A stretch of DNA of 64,000 nt from Globodera rostochiensis (Eukaryota > Nematoda > Chromadorea > Rhabditida > Heteroderidae), in assembly GCA_018350325.1 (NCBI GenBank), contig JAEVLN010000018.1, positions 1,554,185 to 1,618,184 of the forward strand, given 5' to 3'. Below, in pieces: positions 37,501-43,239 of the stretch (within the stretch, counting starts at the first letter, position 1; every line of letters begins with the position of its first letter). The translations under genes and the position numbers were made by a program. The notes below the pieces were generated by a model. That model saw only the letters and a list, made by a program, of their open reading frames with translations, was not told the origin of the DNA and searched no databases.

Positions 37501-40500
37501 GACAGCGTAACTACTAGCTCTTGATCATAGAAAATGCCAATAATATGGTCTTCCGTGAGATCTTCTATTCGATATGATGGGGGTTTGTGTTAAGGACCTT
37601 TGAAAATTTTGAAAAATCTCGAACTCTCTCTCTGCATAGATTGTTATCTTCGCCCATGAGCGTTGGGTCCCCGCACGGCCTTCCTTTTTTTCAGTTTTGA
37701 CTTTTCAATTTTATTGATCGTATTTACCGCCTATTCTCCCTGTTTGTATTTATTTATTCAAAAACCGTTTTTTTAGTGAATATTAGTTACGAATTGGGCC
37801 ATATGGAAAACATAAAGAAACAAAACTCGCCCGAAAAAATCGTCGAGGTCCCGATTTGGATCCACAACGCCTTCTGGGGGTGTGTTCGAGGAATTGAGAA
37901 GGTAAAGATATTTTAGGTTCGAATAAAAAACGTTTCATCAGGTATTGGCAAATACTCATAATGGAAGAGCGGGGCCAGAAAAATGCACAATATGTTCGGG
38001 TTATTACCACCTCGCGGCCCAGGCGCATCATACCAATGTTGTGTAAGTTTTTTTCCACGTCAAGTTAATTTTTTATTGTTCGAGTCGTTAAGACATTTGC
38101 GTCTGAGCCTGTATAAGTGTCCGTTCTGTCCAGCGGAGTTCCCATATGTCATCTATGGGGTCGGACACTGCCAACAACATGTTCGCGTACACCATCGTGG
38201 TGAAACAATGCCCTCTGATGTTGAATTTAAGTGCTTGAATTTTGATGAAAACATGCGAATGATAAATTGCCGCATGCTTGAAATTTTTGTACACCAGGGT
38301 TGATTTTTTTATTGGGAAACAATAAAATTTGTTGATTAATTTAAAAGGTCTGAGTCTTTCACCCAGCTGTTGGGTTTATTTTCTCCTATCCACCTCACAA
38401 GATGCTCTTTAAGCCCTTTACGGACGCGGGTTTTAATGATTTCGGCTTCTTTGAATTTTGGAGGTTCAGGTGTTTTAACTAGCTCCTGGTTATAAAAAAT
38501 TCCTTTTATTTCATCCCCGTTAAGATCATCAATTCTATAGGCCGTTGGAATGCCGGGAATGACCTTGGTGATTTTAAATACTTCTTCTGTAAAATTTGGA
38601 TAATACCCCTTTGCAAATGTACCCTTCTCTTTGGTAATTCGTACAAAATCGTCAACATTAAATTTTGGTTTGGGTATTGGGATGTCTTTTTCCCCGTATA
38701 CTTTTTCCCATAAAACCTGGGCATTTTTAAATGTTACGTCCTTTGGCTTCATCCCAATTGTTCTGTGAACACTGTTGTTAATATTTTCAATAATTTTATC
38801 AATGACATCAACCCATCTATGGGTATTGTTTTGGGTAAAGTATCTATAGAGACGCTCCTTTATTGTTCGATTCGCCCTCTCCACAACTCCCGCATGGAGA
38901 TGGGGACTATGCATTACATTTTTTATTATTGTTTTGTCTTTGAAATATGTTTTCATTTTGTTTGCCTGAAACTCTAGTCCGCTGTCGCTATATATTTTAT
39001 TTGGAAGAATATTTGATTTTTTAAAGATCCTCTCAAAAGCCTCTATCATATCCTCACTTCTTTTTGACTTAACCGGGGCAACAAAAAGCATTCGACTCAG
39101 AACGTCGATGCAGACCAATAAATATTTGTATTCATTGTTATATTGCTTTAATTGGTCAAAAATACAAAGATCGCATTGCCAGTCGGTGTGAAAGCCACTA
39201 GGTATTGTCTTTAGCCGAGGTTTAGGCTTCCTAGTGGGTTTGTGAATAGTATAGGTTCTTTGTTTTTCGAGAAATTCGTTAACATCTTTGAGTTTTATTT
39301 TTGAGTTTGTTTTCTTTGCTTCCGCTAAAATTTTATTTATTCCTGCATAACTTGCCGGAGATTTAAGGTCAAAGTATATTTTTGATAATATTTTTTCGAT
39401 AGCTTTGGCCATTTTATTATATTAATATAAATAGTGTTTTTATAATTATTATTTATACTTTTAAAGCGACAAATTTGTTTGAAAAAACAGTTTCGTATTT
39501 TGTCTTACAATAATAATTTCAAAAATCTGCCGCATATTTCATTTAATATTTTTTACATGAAATCAAATGCGCGCCCCCTCTTCTTCCTTTCCGGCGCGCA
39601 AATCCCTCACGCGTGGTTGTACCTTCCCCCCGCGCACGTGTGTGCGACCGACCCCCGCGCACGTGTGTGCGGCCGACCTCCCCTGTGCGAATGTGAAGGG
39701 AAGGGAAAAAGGGTGGGGGCTGGGGACTCACTTGTCCCCGCTTCCTGGTGTAAATTTTACACCCAAAAATTGGGCCTGATACTCCTAGTAGCAGATTGGT
39801 GAACGTTTTGCATAACCCAATAAAGTAACAAAATTTATTGTGAGATTAAATAATCTACTAGATGCAAAAAAAAACCAATTAAAAAAATGTAATGAAATCT
39901 TCTTTTGTAGATCAAATAGCAATGTTGGTGTTAATCAGCAAGTTGCACGCGTAGGAAATAACGATCTCTTAAACTAGTTAATTTTAAATCAAATTATAAC
40001 GCGCCTTGAACTTTCGAATTTGCAAATTTAAAACCAAATAATCGCTTTCATCATTTCTAAAAATCCAAATCAATTAAAAAACCCAAAGACAGCGCAAATT
40101 GCGAATGTCCAGAAAATTATAAGTTTAAAAATTGTTGATGGAGCTGTTCATGAATATGTAAATTATAAATAATATTAAGAATACAAAAGATACTCAGTAA
40201 TGAATTAAACTCAGTATCTGCGCACATCGCAAATAAGATGGGGTTTTCTTCTTTTAATCATTGATCGGAAAAAGCGTTTTACCTTTGATGTTATAACACA
40301 AAAAAGATCAATAAAGCTAACAGAGGGTTCACGAATTTGGACAAAAGACTATCTACAAGAATTTCTGGGATGTCGGCGAACTGAAACGCTTGTGCGGAGG
40401 ACGGACCGCCCGCTTATTGATTTATACAATTTAAGTTTAAACAAAAATATTCTATATTATATTATAACTGAACAAGCTGATGGAATATGGATGAAAATTT

Positions 40501-40628
40501 TAAAGTTAACAAAATTAATCGAATAAAAGTCCATAAGGCGATTTACAAAATGCTTCCAATCTGTACGCGGCAGAACATGGGAAGAGGAACAATCGATTCA
40601 TGACATACCATACGAAAAAAAGGCTTGA
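25575..40628 (+). CDS. Host gene interrupted in an intron by the Polinton
   Basis: Left exons 25575-25662 and 25791-25876 (AG/GT borders) read LKNGLNNAIRRSIKENLWLD and TKVSLGICHFITTSEQIPC. Right exons 39911-39950, 40238-40504 and 40538-40628 read on to a stop and include DYLQEFLGCRRTETLVRR, RPLIDLYNL and a charged C terminus. All five are on the plus strand and in phase (2, 1, 2, 2), including across the Polinton. The intron would be 251 nt before and 124 nt after the insertion without it. An alternative acceptor at 40215 is also in phase with another reading of 39911-39950. The last intron is only 33 nt. I do not recognise the family; the start lies further left. That the two sides are one gene is inference. 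Confidence 0.5.
26121..26126 (+). repeat. Target-site duplication, left (agtagc)
   Basis: agtagc directly precedes the left terminal repeat and is repeated perfectly after the right one at 39787-39792. Six base pairs is the known duplication length of Polintons/Mavericks. Confidence 0.9.
26127..26432 (+). repeat. Polinton left terminal inverted repeat
   Basis: 306 bp starting AGGAGTATCAGGCCC, matching the complement of 39482-39786 with one single-base indel near 26373. Contains an internal doublet of cacacacgtgcgcggggg. Open frames at 26105-26370 are repeat shadows. Confidence 0.93.
26592..27329 (-). CDS. SPRY-domain protein (Polinton cargo)
   Basis: Four minus-strand exons, 27329-27275, 27210-27144, 27096-26888 and 26845-26592, are in phase and encode about 194 residues from an ATG reading MADDLFVKR. 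The SPRY core is clear: ESYFETSLLRNNG, CVGFVP, VGWTTSSYGVEG, FSAGDTIACSWD, NFFLNRERLG and RMFPAVSLLSPGDRVEIRF. SPRY domains bind protein partners; in plant-parasitic nematodes secreted SPRY proteins are common, but I see no signal peptide here. After the core the last exon reads through a G15 tract into a low-complexity tail, so the true C terminus depends on the homopolymer length. It stands divergent to the JmjC gene. Introns are 42-69 nt. Probably captured from a nematode genome. Confidence 0.8.
26614..26645 (+). repeat. Internal repeat tttttaaagcgacaaatttg, left copy
   Basis: About 30 bases nearly identical, in direct orientation, to 39458-39488 beside the right terminal repeat. The left copy lies at the 3' end of the SPRY frame, the right in the integrase promoter. 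A diverged third copy is outside the element at 48191-48217. Confidence 0.6.
26722..26736. repeat. C15 (G15 on the minus strand) tract in the SPRY exon
   Basis: Homopolymer within the 3' coding part of the SPRY gene, just after the end of the domain. Slippage would change the tail without touching the fold. Confidence 0.75.
27330..27493. promoter_or_regulatory. Divergent spacer between SPRY and JmjC genes
   Basis: The SPRY start codon (27329, minus) faces the JmjC gene (plus). The spacer must hold the SPRY promoter and the unresolved 5' exon or start of the JmjC gene. I see no clear TATA motif of the GTATAAA type used elsewhere in the element. Confidence 0.4.
27494..28797 (+). CDS. JmjC-domain protein, histone-demethylase-like (Polinton cargo)
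   Basis: Exons 27494-27628, 27669-27950, 27992-28148, 28195-28257 and 28297-28797, joined by 39-46-nt introns, keep one frame to a stop. The pre-JmjC helix reads YEKEFWRMIEKKDEI, as in KDM4/KDM5 proteins. The JmjC core shows the Fe(II) pair H-x-E in PPHTENAELFSIN (His at 27880, Glu at 27886), the 2-oxoglutarate-type Lys in GKTIWYSIP, and the distal His in LPGSIHFGFSTGVNCAIAWN (28240). All three metal ligands are present, so activity is possible. The C terminus has a CCTC motif but no clear finger. The first exon and start codon are not resolved. Family members oxidise methyl-lysines on histones in the nucleus; here the substrate is unknown. Confidence 0.8.
28970..29213. repeat. GC-rich minisatellite ending in a perfect palindrome
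   Basis: Five units begin ccagcca(c/t)cgggcgaag at 28970, 29029, 29082, 29141 and 29184 (spacing 59, 53, 59, 43). The last is a perfect 13-bp stem with a 4-base loop (ccagccaccgggc-cttc-gcccggtggctgg). Each unit also holds a shorter cgggc...gcccg hairpin. Very GC-rich against its surroundings. Long open frames on both strands here are repeat shadows. Confidence 0.85.
29220..29366 (-). CDS. Possible exon, unknown
   Basis: The minus strand is open and non-repetitive (ALRITLWFSYKKKHWRDKG, then VPIQTEAQLISIF) before running into the minisatellite. No family recognised and no clear splice borders. It could be the 3' end of a further cargo gene overlapped by the repeat array. Confidence 0.25.
29468..30104 (+). 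CDS. SprT-like zinc metalloprotease (Polinton cargo)
   Basis: Two exons, 29468-29770 and 29811-30104, around a 40-nt GT-AG intron. The splice restores a typical SprT start, NHWFFRGKLPTNKIKFCW. The zinc motif H-E-x-x-H is HEASH (29955-29969), followed 20-odd residues on by DHGPNFLAYTKKI, which supplies the third His. SprT/Spartan-type proteases cleave DNA-bound proteins, including DNA-protein crosslinks, and would suit an element with a protein covalently bound to its DNA ends; that link is inference. The start could be 29468 or a later ATG at 29563 (MPKAPKKN). The N-terminal part is basic. The C-terminal zinc-ribbon or PIP regions of cellular Spartan are absent. Confidence 0.75.
30105..30710. 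promoter_or_regulatory. Polymerase upstream region with direct repeats
   Basis: A block at 30398-30474 (cacatcaa...ttcaaagtttcggtc...gtgccagtcac-aaacggca-tttcgcaatag) is repeated with changes at 30541-30611, and a shorter piece near 30330. No gene seen; the open frame at 30378-30611 spans the repeats. It may hold the polymerase promoter. Confidence 0.45.
30711..35245 (+). pseudogene. Polinton protein-primed family-B DNA polymerase, broken
   Basis: Eight exons: 30711-31170, 31357-32517, 32563-32910, 32950-33484, 33649-33902, 33950-34663, 34705-34854 and 34897-35245. The N-terminal region has the RPKHQNTPELVLNE block and a Cys-rich zone. Exonuclease motifs: YDMETT, AHYAGRYDSHF (across a splice) and YCENDVKIL. 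Polymerase motifs: DIISLYPAVNY (A), KLGLNSLWGKF (B) and YCDTDSLIF (C), then the FVSGGPKQYS thumb. Lesions: frame changes near 33206, 33683 and 33785, and an in-frame TAA at 34020-34022. A splice choice at 33665 could hide the second, but family conservation favours a shift. Such enzymes replicate the element from a protein primer. As it stands no full-length product is expected. Confidence 0.88.
35246..35446. other. Short spacer after the polymerase
   Basis: Contains a second TATA-like word (actatataaatacc near 35298) not followed by a supported frame, and the GC-rich patch gcggcgcgcgagaaacgtgcgc. Confidence 0.4.
35447..35455 (+). promoter_or_regulatory. TATA-type promoter GTATAAATA
   Basis: Lies 34 bases before the ATG at 35481. 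The same GTATAAA word precedes four other genes of the element. Confidence 0.6.
35481..35681 (+). CDS. 66-residue protein, unknown (Polinton)
   Basis: ATG-initiated intact frame, mixed alpha/beta-looking composition (NYGCKLIIVYDPMDFQR), with no signal peptide or known motif. Promoter word 34 bases upstream. First of four tandem small genes with identical promoter design. Function unknown. Confidence 0.55.
   Translation: MEMRNVIEFREQCINLIGLIKNYGCKLIIVYDPMDFQRLFLDQKIEIYELVKYKEATIIAYREKKV
35676..35684 (+). promoter_or_regulatory. TATA-type promoter GTATAAATA
   Basis: Overlaps the last codons of the 66-residue gene and lies 37 bases before the ATG at 35713. Confidence 0.6.
35713..35901 (+). CDS. 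AT-hook, lysine-rich small protein (Polinton)
   Basis: 62 residues starting MEQKARGRPKKD. The RGRPKK core is an AT-hook, which binds the minor groove of A/T DNA. The middle is a charged E/K helix with repeated KLKEE. A role in DNA binding within the host nucleus is likely from the motif alone; partners unknown. Confidence 0.5.
   Translation: MEQKARGRPKKDIKNIVVKNKEENKINEETKLKEEKKLKEDEKKYSKIRTINIYYNQCNIYI
35953..35961 (+). promoter_or_regulatory. TATA-type promoter GTATAAAAG
   Basis: Lies 35 bases before the ATG at 35988. Confidence 0.6.
35988..36452 (+). CDS. Helical protein, paralogue A of a new family (Polinton)
   Basis: 154 residues, predicted almost fully helical, no signal peptide and no Cys pattern beyond one. 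It is a clear paralogue of the gene at 36889: EIERLWGEITSLTVEADDY aligns with SIEKSVEEVGRLVREARDF, and from the A-x-D-aromatic site to an invariant Trp-Phe both proteins have exactly 32 residues with a shared Pro-Asn at 23-24 (residues 38-69 here, 49-80 there). A later ...R-E-L motif is also shared. I know no family with this pattern. Cytoplasmic by default. Confidence 0.65.
   Translation: MNQKQFDKKDKAAEMLLDSSKSEIERLWGEITSLTVEADDYARSARGALSSAVEGRKKAPNVPEVQEWFLKLSDSIWEIYSVKDKITEEMGRAETVLREIQECSDFNRARELEGKMFKRKGLTKNLGIEIERIHSRVLSLENWVHVEVLRSIDI
36453..36822. other. Spacer between the two paralogues
   Basis: 369 bases with the imperfect repeat aggtgaaac-a-aggtgaaacc near 36505-36532 and a GC-richer patch around 36690-36770. 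No gene seen. Confidence 0.4.
36823..36831 (+). promoter_or_regulatory. TATA-type promoter GTATAAAAG
   Basis: Lies 66 bases before the ATG at 36889, leaving room for a 30-40-base leader. Confidence 0.6.
36889..37497 (+). CDS. Secreted helical protein, paralogue B (Polinton)
   Basis: 202 residues. The N terminus MLFLVLFLILMPVFEGCIC is a strong signal peptide with likely cleavage near EG-C. The mature part is helical and shares with the 35988 product the IE...E...L..EA-x-D-aromatic motif, the 32-residue spacing to WF, and the C...REL segment. It ends in a polar Pro-rich tail RPRPVPTPPGQ. The pair is therefore a tandem duplication in which one copy has, or one has lost, a secretion signal. No known function. 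Its stop overlaps the 3' end of an integrase relic on the other strand. Confidence 0.7.
   Translation: MLFLVLFLILMPVFEGCICLTKEEIQQMDSARRSIEKSVEEVGRLVREARDFDITSRTIIIDAQRNMRRGPNNEGRKMWFGRLKEGVDKVLSITNNVNGESVKIEKIENEMEKCLDRKDLTKCRELADEAKTILDTVKQYRKKVGEVFRAAYTPSDLGIAELANKILRNGGATQRERNNRPRPVPTPPGQAEYVYDEFNTGD
37494..37630 (-). pseudogene. Relic of a second Polinton integrase C terminus
   Basis: On the minus strand the frame reads PSYRIEDLTEDHIIGIFYDQ before a stop, matching AYRIDDLNGDEIKGIFYNQ plus ELV of the intact integrase at 38336-39412, with a weaker match to EEVFKITKV upstream. The catalytic core is gone. It differs enough from the resident integrase to come from a different Polinton lineage, so the element probably absorbed or recombined with another. 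Confidence 0.65.
37631..37802. other. Spacer before the C2H2 gene
   Basis: T-rich, with no recognised promoter word or frame. Confidence 0.35.
37803..38303 (+). CDS. Two-finger C2H2 zinc protein (Polinton cargo)
   Basis: Three exons, 37803-37901, 37942-38042 and 38093-38303, separated by 40- and 50-nt introns, give 136 residues from the ATG at 37803. Each exon alone is too short to be noticed as a gene. Finger 1 is CTICSGYYHLAAQAHH, finger 2 CPFCPAEF...GHCQQHVRVHH; the second has a long loop. Such fingers bind nucleic acid. It is convergent with the integrase gene, 32 bases apart. Family beyond C2H2 is not recognised. Confidence 0.65.
38336..39412 (-). CDS. Polinton integrase (DDE, chromodomain-like C terminus)
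   Basis: A single intact 358-residue frame. The catalytic triad is D81 (WQCDLC), D143 (SDSGLEF) and E179 (VVERANR), the canonical D,D35E of retroviral-type Polinton integrases. The region at 230-300 is SH3-like, and the C terminus (LVRWIGENKPNSWVKDSDL) resembles the chromodomain end of Polinton c-integrases. It inserts linear element DNA into the host genome with a 6-bp duplication, as seen here. The promoter word GTATAAATA lies 38-46 bases upstream. No lesion, in contrast to the polymerase. A relic of a second copy lies at 37494-37630. Confidence 0.93.
   Translation of the reverse strand: MAKAIEKILSKIYFDLKSPASYAGINKILAEAKKTNSKIKLKDVNEFLEKQRTYTIHKPTRKPKPRLKTIPSGFHTDWQCDLCIFDQLKQYNNEYKYLLVCIDVLSRMLFVAPVKSKRSEDMIEAFERIFKKSNILPNKIYSDSGLEFQANKMKTYFKDKTIIKNVMHSPHLHAGVVERANRTIKERLYRYFTQNNTHRWVDVIDKIIENINNSVHRTIGMKPKDVTFKNAQVLWEKVYGEKDIPIPKPKFNVDDFVRITKEKGTFAKGYYPNFTEEVFKITKVIPGIPTAYRIDDLNGDEIKGIFYNQELVKTPEPPKFKEAEIIKTRVRKGLKEHLVRWIGENKPNSWVKDSDLLN
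39450..39458 (-). promoter_or_regulatory. TATA-type promoter GTATAAATA of the integrase
   Basis: Minus-strand word about 40 bases before the integrase ATG at 39412, the same motif as in the four plus-strand small genes. Confidence 0.6.
39458..39488 (+). repeat. Internal repeat ttaaagcgacaaatttg, right copy
   Basis: Direct near-copy of 26614-26645, at the inner border of the right terminal repeat. Confidence 0.6.
39482..39786 (-). repeat. Polinton right terminal inverted repeat
   Basis: 305 bp ending ...GATACTCCT. Inverse of 26127-26432. Open frames 39479-39802 are its shadows. Confidence 0.93.
39787..39792 (+). repeat. Target-site duplication, right (agtagc)
   Basis: Perfect copy of 26121-26126. 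Confidence 0.9.
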
Positions 40629-42096
40629 GTCACAATAAGATTCATAAGACCAAATAGCCACAAAACCGTTTGAAAAAAGTGTAAAAATGGAAGGATGTAT
40701 ACAAAGTTATATTAAATATTATTAAAAAGAGTTGGTAAATAATACACATTAAAAAATGTAAAAATTTTAAATAATAATAATAATAAATAAACAAGAGTAA
40801 TTTAATATCTAAAAATATGCAACCTTCTTAACGGCAAAATCCCAAAAAAGTCTGTGTAAGTCAAATGGTAGAAAATTGTGTATAGCACAAGGAAGTTGAA
40901 ATTATAAAATGCAATTTAAATCCGAATCAGAAATATACAATAAATTTGTACAAGAACGCTTTTATGACTCGGCACTACACCCTTAAAAATGAACTTTTCC
41001 AAATTTTAAAAAAATGCACCCCTAAAAAATGGATTTATTCAAGACCAAAAAATCTGCACCAAAAAAATTGAGAATTTTGACTGAATTGCTTTTGATTTGC
41101 AATTGTTACCACAAAAACGAAATTATTGATTATTTTTTGAATAAAATTTTTTGATCAATTTACATCCCTAAATCTCCAATTTTTAGACATTTTTAGCACA
41201 TATAAATCCGGGCCCTTTGTTTAAATTAATTTTTAATGATACGAAAAATACTGCATTAAAAAGGAATTTTTATAAGTAATTTAATCATCAATTATTAAAA
41301 CTCAGGAAACTTTAGACCATAAGGTACCTTCTATGGTTTTGCATTAATTATATAAAAAATTTCTTGGGTTAATAATTCAATGAACCATTAAAATCGCAAA
41401 AAAGTTTAAATCAATGTTTGGCGCTTTTTACAAAGGTTATATTGTTAACAGGTAACAAAAATTAAAAACAAATGATAATTGTTAAAATGAAAATAAACAA
41501 AGTGAAGCACGTTCAAGTTCGAGCCAAAGTTGAAATATTAAAGCCATTTAAAGAAACTAAAGCTATATTTGAAAAGTTCATAAATAAAGCAGATTAAACA
41601 TTTTTAATAGAGCAAAAATAATTCATTTTAATTTTATTCTCCACACTTAAGCCGTGCAATTAATACTTTAATAGACAAATAAATGCTTGTAAAAATAAAA
41701 AATTTTGCTAAATTATTGATAATAATAATAAATTTTAATATTTTATAATGTTTATTTGTTTATTTTTTATATAAAAGGGCATTGACTCCTTTATGCTGAT
41801 AATTTATCTGCAAAAATTACCAATTCCCTAAATAAATATGCAAAGTGAAAAACTAACATAAACTATATAAAAAAGAATTGAAGAAACTTGCATTGTTCAA
41901 TTTCCATATACTAATGTTAAAAGCAGACAATCGGCACATCACAAAATTTTAAAACAAAATTCTATGCCTTTGAAATTATTCTGTATTCTCAAAAAAGTAT
42001 TGAAAACCAGAAATTGAAAAATTAAAAAAAACAAAATAACGAAAAAACTAAAATCATCAACAAAATGATCCATTTAACAGCATTAAAAAAATAAAG
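40629..42096. other. AT-rich stretch without a supported gene
   Basis: Short A/T runs only. A block near 40950-41080 repeats the idea aaaatg-a-cct-aaaaatg but no exon is clear. Confidence 0.45.
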
Positions 42097-42550
42097 GAAA
42101 CCCCTGGCATCCAAAGCAACAAACCCGATTGGAATTGACATCGGTAGCGACAATTTACGTGTTGCTGTATACAGAAAAGGAACAGTTGACTACATCAACC
42201 GATGTTCAAGGGTATATCATAAGGCCAATTCATTTATTTCCTACTCCGATGCGTCCTCCGCATTAGTAAAAAATAAACCAAATGCAACAAAATTTTTAAA
42301 AAAATCAAATAATTCCGGGGATTCTAAAAAAACAACGGGAAAATTTACTTGGCTCGGACTAACACCGCCTAATAAATGGGAAACTTTCCCCAGTTTAGAG
42401 CAAAGCCATGAATGCCAAGGCGAAATTTTTATGCTGGACAACAGAGCGGCAAAAGTTCTTCAAAAGCAGTATGTGTTGTCCAATCACTACCCGGTCCTCT
42501 TAGTAAATATTGTTTTCATTTTTAATAAGTTGAATTTTGCTATTGTTTAA
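42097..42550 (+). CDS. Hsp70-like N-terminal exon, divergent
   Basis: After a possible acceptor (ataaag) the frame opens KPLASKATNPIGIDIGSDN and continues LRVAVYRKGTVDYI, which matches the Hsp70 phosphate-1 signature G-I-D-x-G followed by x-V-A-V-Y-R and the next strand. The usual Thr-Thr after IDLG is replaced by SDN, and the rest (SNNSGDSKKTTGK, LDNRAAKVLQKQ) matches Hsp70 only loosely. No in-frame ATG precedes the signature; a donor at 42503 is possible. It could be an exon of a diverged Hsp70/Hsp110 relative or a decayed copy. No further Hsp70 exons found nearby. Confidence 0.45.
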
Positions 42551-43032
42551 ATTTTTTAAATATAAATAAAGTAACCGCCGAATAAAATATTGTAAGTGAA
42601 TAAAAATTTCTACTGATTATTTAAAGAAAAGTTTATAGGCTTGATATTTAAAAAATTTATATATTTTATAAAGAAATTGCTAGTATTGTATTTAATAAAT
42701 TTATAAATGTAACTTTTATAAAATATACATAAAGCGATTGATATTTCTATATAAAAATCCGGCTTTAACCTTAAAAAATTATTTGACGAAGATGAGGTTC
42801 TTGATATTTTTTAAATAAGGACAAATCTTTTTTGTGGACTACCCCGAGACAGTGTCCTAGCCCTTTCTGCCTTACAAATTAGATTTCATGTGGGGGGAGG
42901 GGGGGGGATTTTTATATTTTTAAGATTTTTTTAAGAAAATAGGTAAAAAAATTGGACTATATTTGAGTCAGACTTGGCCCAAAATTTATTTAAGTTAAAT
43001 GTCAAATTCAAAAAAAAGTATCAATATTAGTT
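42551..43032. other. AT-rich spacer with a G-rich tract
   Basis: A G6-A-G9 run lies near 42892-42908. No gene seen. Confidence 0.4.
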
Positions 43033-43239
43033 TAAAATTTTTACCGGGAAACCGGTAATTTACCGCGGTAAATTACTTGGACCGGTAACGGTAAATCGGT
43101 AAACCGATTTTTACCGTTACCGGTTTTTACCGGTTAGGACTGAAATGCGACCGGTAACGGTAAACCGGTAAATTTACCATGAATTTTTATCGATTTTTAC
43201 CGGTTTTTACCGCGGTAAATTTTACCGTGCCGGACACTA
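43033..43239. repeat. ACCGGT/GGTAAA repeat ending TAGTGTCCGGCACGG
   Basis: About twelve ACCGG/CCGGT words with ggtaaa/tttacc form many local inverted repeats. The right border in complement is TAGTGTCCGGCACGG, again a TAG-type terminus beside subterminal hexamers. No partner end or duplication found. Confidence 0.5.

Larger units (their letters stand above)
26127..39786. mobile_element. Polinton/Maverick, 13.66 kb, with atypical cargo
   Basis: Bounded by near-identical terminal inverted repeats of ~305 bp starting AG, with a perfect 6-bp target duplication, and carrying the two hallmark genes: retroviral-type integrase (minus, near the right end) and protein-primed family-B DNA polymerase (plus). 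Order from the left: SPRY (-), JmjC (+), GC minisatellite, SprT (+), polymerase (+), four small genes (+), integrase relic (-), C2H2 (+), integrase (-). I found no ATPase, capsid or cysteine protease, so it could not form particles by itself. Base composition is visibly less A/T-rich than the flanks. Near-identical repeats and an intact duplication argue for recent insertion, while the polymerase is already broken. Confidence 0.93.
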
